In this document: piece by piece, positions 62,472-64,000 of the stretch
How the letters are laid out: each line of letters opens with the position of its first letter
Numbering within the stretch: the first letter of the stretch is position 1
Source of the DNA: Trinickia dabaoshanensis
Lineage (GTDB): Bacteria > Pseudomonadota > Gammaproteobacteria > Burkholderiales > Burkholderiaceae
DNA length: 64,000 nt
Direction: 5' to 3'
NCBI RefSeq assembly: GCF_002879885.1
Contig: NZ_PNYA01000024.1
Location: forward strand, 1 to 64,000
Program-made: the position numbers and the translations under genes
The notes under the pieces: generated by a model
The model's input: the letters and a program-made list of their open reading frames with translations, nothing else
The model's database searches: none
What the model was told of the DNA's origin: nothing

Positions 62472-63620
62472 TCACTTCGTCACGACGACGCCCGTGATCG
62501 CCGCGTTGATCGCCGGCAGGAACAGGTTCAAGACGCGGTTGAACTTCACGAGCGCGCCGTTATCGACGTAGACGACGTCCTTCGGCTCGAGCTCGAACTG
62601 ATTCGCGAGCACCATCGAGACCGGCGACGTGGCGTCGAGGTGATAGATCTGCGGGTTGCTGCCCGTCGAATCGCGGATGACGAACAACTGCTTCGCCTGC
62701 GCCGTGCCGGGATTGAGGCTGCCGGCCTGCGAGAGCGCCTCGGCGAGCGTGAGGCGCCCGTCTCGCATCGGCATGACGGTGGCGGGCTTGTTGACTTCGC
62801 CCATCACGTACACGCCGTTTTCGTCGCGCGAGCCCACGTGCACCATGTCGCCGGGCCGCAGCACGATGTCCGACGGGCTGTGGCCGGATCGCACCAGCTC
62901 GACGAAACTGATCGGATAGCGCTTGCCCTCGCGCACGAGCGTCACGCGGCTTTGATCGGCCGCGCCCGTGAAGCCGCCCGCGCGGCCGATCGCCTCCGTC
63001 AGCGTCATCGGAATGTCGTTGATTTGCACGGAGCCCGGCTTGCCGACGTCGCCGTCGATATAGATTTCCTTCGCCCGGAACGACGCGACGCGTACCGTCA
63101 CCTCGGGCTTCCTATAGACCTTGCTGATGCGCGCGACGATCTTGCGCTGAATCTGATCGACGCTGTCGCCCGCGACGTGCACCGAGCCCGCATAGGGAAA
63201 CTGGACGTTGCCCGCCTCGTCGACGACGAAGCCGGGTGCAGCGTCGTCCGTGCGCGCGGTCGGCGTAGGCTGCCCGAGCGCCGCGGCGAGTTCGGGGTGA
63301 TCCCAGACGGTGATTTGCAGTACGTCTCCCGGGCCGACGCGATACGGGGCGGGCTTGCCGAACAGGGCCTGGGTCTGATCCGAGATCGGATGTTGCTGCG
63401 TCTGCTCGTTCATCGACCGAATCAGCTTCAAGTTGATGTCGGTAATCGGCACCTGCACGCTTTGGCTCGGTTCCGTGCTGTATTCCCCGCCGGTTTCGGC
63501 GACCGTGGGCGGCGTCACCATGCGCTGCCCCGGCACCATCGAGCAAGCCGATAGCAACGCACCAGCCATCAGGAGTCCTAACGATACGATCGTACGACTG
63601 CGCGGGTTAGAGCCAGACAT
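62472..63620 (-). CDS. wza: Wza-like outer-membrane polysaccharide export lipoprotein
   Basis: 382 residues from ATG 63620 (GGAGGA upstream). Signal ends ALLSAC. The Poly_export domain has YRVGPGDVLQITVWDHPELA; SLBB domains read FPYAGSVHVAGDSVDQIQRK and IYIDGDVGKPGSVQINDIP. It forms the outer-membrane pore for the polymer. It precedes wzc by 34 bases. Confidence 0.95.
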   Translation of the reverse strand: MSGSNPRSRTIVSLGLLMAGALLSACSMVPGQRMVTPPTVAETGGEYSTEPSQSVQVPITDINLKLIRSMNEQTQQHPISDQTQALFGKPAPYRVGPGDVLQITVWDHPELAAALGQPTPTARTDDAAPGFVVDEAGNVQFPYAGSVHVAGDSVDQIQRKIVARISKVYRKPEVTVRVASFRAKEIYIDGDVGKPGSVQINDIPMTLTEAIGRAGGFTGAADQSRVTLVREGKRYPISFVELVRSGHSPSDIVLRPGDMVHVGSRDENGVYVMGEVNKPATVMPMRDGRLTLAEALSQAGSLNPGTAQAKQLFVIRDSTGSNPQIYHLDATSPVSMVLANQFELEPKDVVYVDNGALVKFNRVLNLFLPAINAAITGVVVTK

Positions 63621-63720
63621 GACGTCCTCCGTGCCGGTTGTTCGTGACGTGGCGGGCGAAGGGCTCGATCGAGCGAGCCGATACGCGAGCGCACGCCGGT
63701 AGCCGCGGCGCCAGGCGCGG

Positions 63721-64000
63721 CTAGTACGCGTTGCTGTGAACGAATCCCTTGACGATCGTCGCCGCGATGATCCGCATGTCGAGACCGAAGGACCAATTGC
63801 CGAGGTAGTACAAATCGTGCGCGACGCGCCGCTCCATTTTTTCGATTCGATCGGTTTCGCCGCGATAGCCGTTGATTTGCGCCCAGCCCGTGATGCCGGG
63901 CTTGATCCGGTATCGATGGATGTAACCGGCGACCACCTTCCGGTAGAGATCGTCGTGTTCGAGCGCATGCGGGCGCGGACCGACCACGGACATGTCGCCG
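63721..64000 (-). CDS. wcaJ: Initiating sugar-phosphate transferase (WcaJ-like), C-terminal part
   Basis: Only the last 93 codons are in the window; the frame is open to the right edge. SVVGPRPHALEHDDLYRKVV, RIKPGITGWAQINGYRGETD and YYLGNWSFGLDMRIIAATI are the cytoplasmic catalytic part of undecaprenyl-phosphate glucose/galactose phosphotransferases. It loads the first sugar on the lipid carrier. A gap of 100 bases separates it from wza. Confidence 0.9.
   Translation of the reverse strand, partial: GDMSVVGPRPHALEHDDLYRKVVAGYIHRYRIKPGITGWAQINGYRGETDRIEKMERRVAHDLYYLGNWSFGLDMRIIAATIVKGFVHSNAY

Overview
The window is high-GC DNA from a betaproteobacterium, most likely Burkholderiaceae (Burkholderia / Paraburkholderia / Trinickia type). 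I infer this from the GC-rich codon use, the pqiABC, DUF1800-DUF1501 and ECF sigma operons, and a fucose-type exopolysaccharide (EPS) locus. The genus is an inference; there is no rRNA or other marker in the window.

Region 1 (1 to about 15.94 kb) is a mobile, accessory island with visibly lower GC. From left to right it holds: the edge of an IS3-family element; a two-gene OLD-nuclease / UvrD-helicase module (Gabija-like phage defence) on the minus strand; a divergent XRE regulator with an 11-bp inverted repeat in the shared promoter region; a tightly overlapping five-gene Tn7-like transposition operon (TnsA, TnsB, TnsC and two short zinc-finger TniQ proteins); an orphan DUF2384 antitoxin-like gene; and a two-gene module of unknown function (ribbon-helix-helix protein plus HNH-like zinc protein). 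The second gene of that module is split by a complete 2,634-bp IS21-family element. The 8-bp target duplication is intact, and removing the IS restores one 399-codon reading frame. No CRISPR array, cas gene, tRNA or rRNA was seen.

Region 2 (about 16 to 43 kb) is ordinary chromosome: two membrane proteins, an LLM flavin oxidoreductase, DUF2239, a TAT phosphoesterase / cupredoxin / ECF sigma / anti-sigma operon, a large MEDS-PAS-PAS hybrid kinase, pqiABC, a CoA-transferase pair followed by a DsbA-like isomerase and a Crp/Fnr regulator, DUF1800-DUF1501, a second ECF sigma operon with a periplasmic metal-sensor-like protein, a DUF3311 plus sodium:solute symporter pair, a glycosyltransferase and a TauE/SafE exporter. 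An S10 serine carboxypeptidase follows at 43.0 to 44.8 kb.

Region 3 (about 45 to 64 kb) is an EPS locus of the Wzx/Wzy type. The minus-strand run starts beyond the right edge with the initiating glycosyltransferase (WcaJ-like) and continues Wza, Wzc, Gmd, Fcl and two glycosyltransferases. GDP-mannose is therefore converted to GDP-fucose for the repeat unit. A hexapeptide acetyltransferase, a GMC oxidoreductase, a Wzy-like polymerase, two more glycosyltransferases, an acyltransferase-3 and a Wzx flippase complete assembly, decoration and export.
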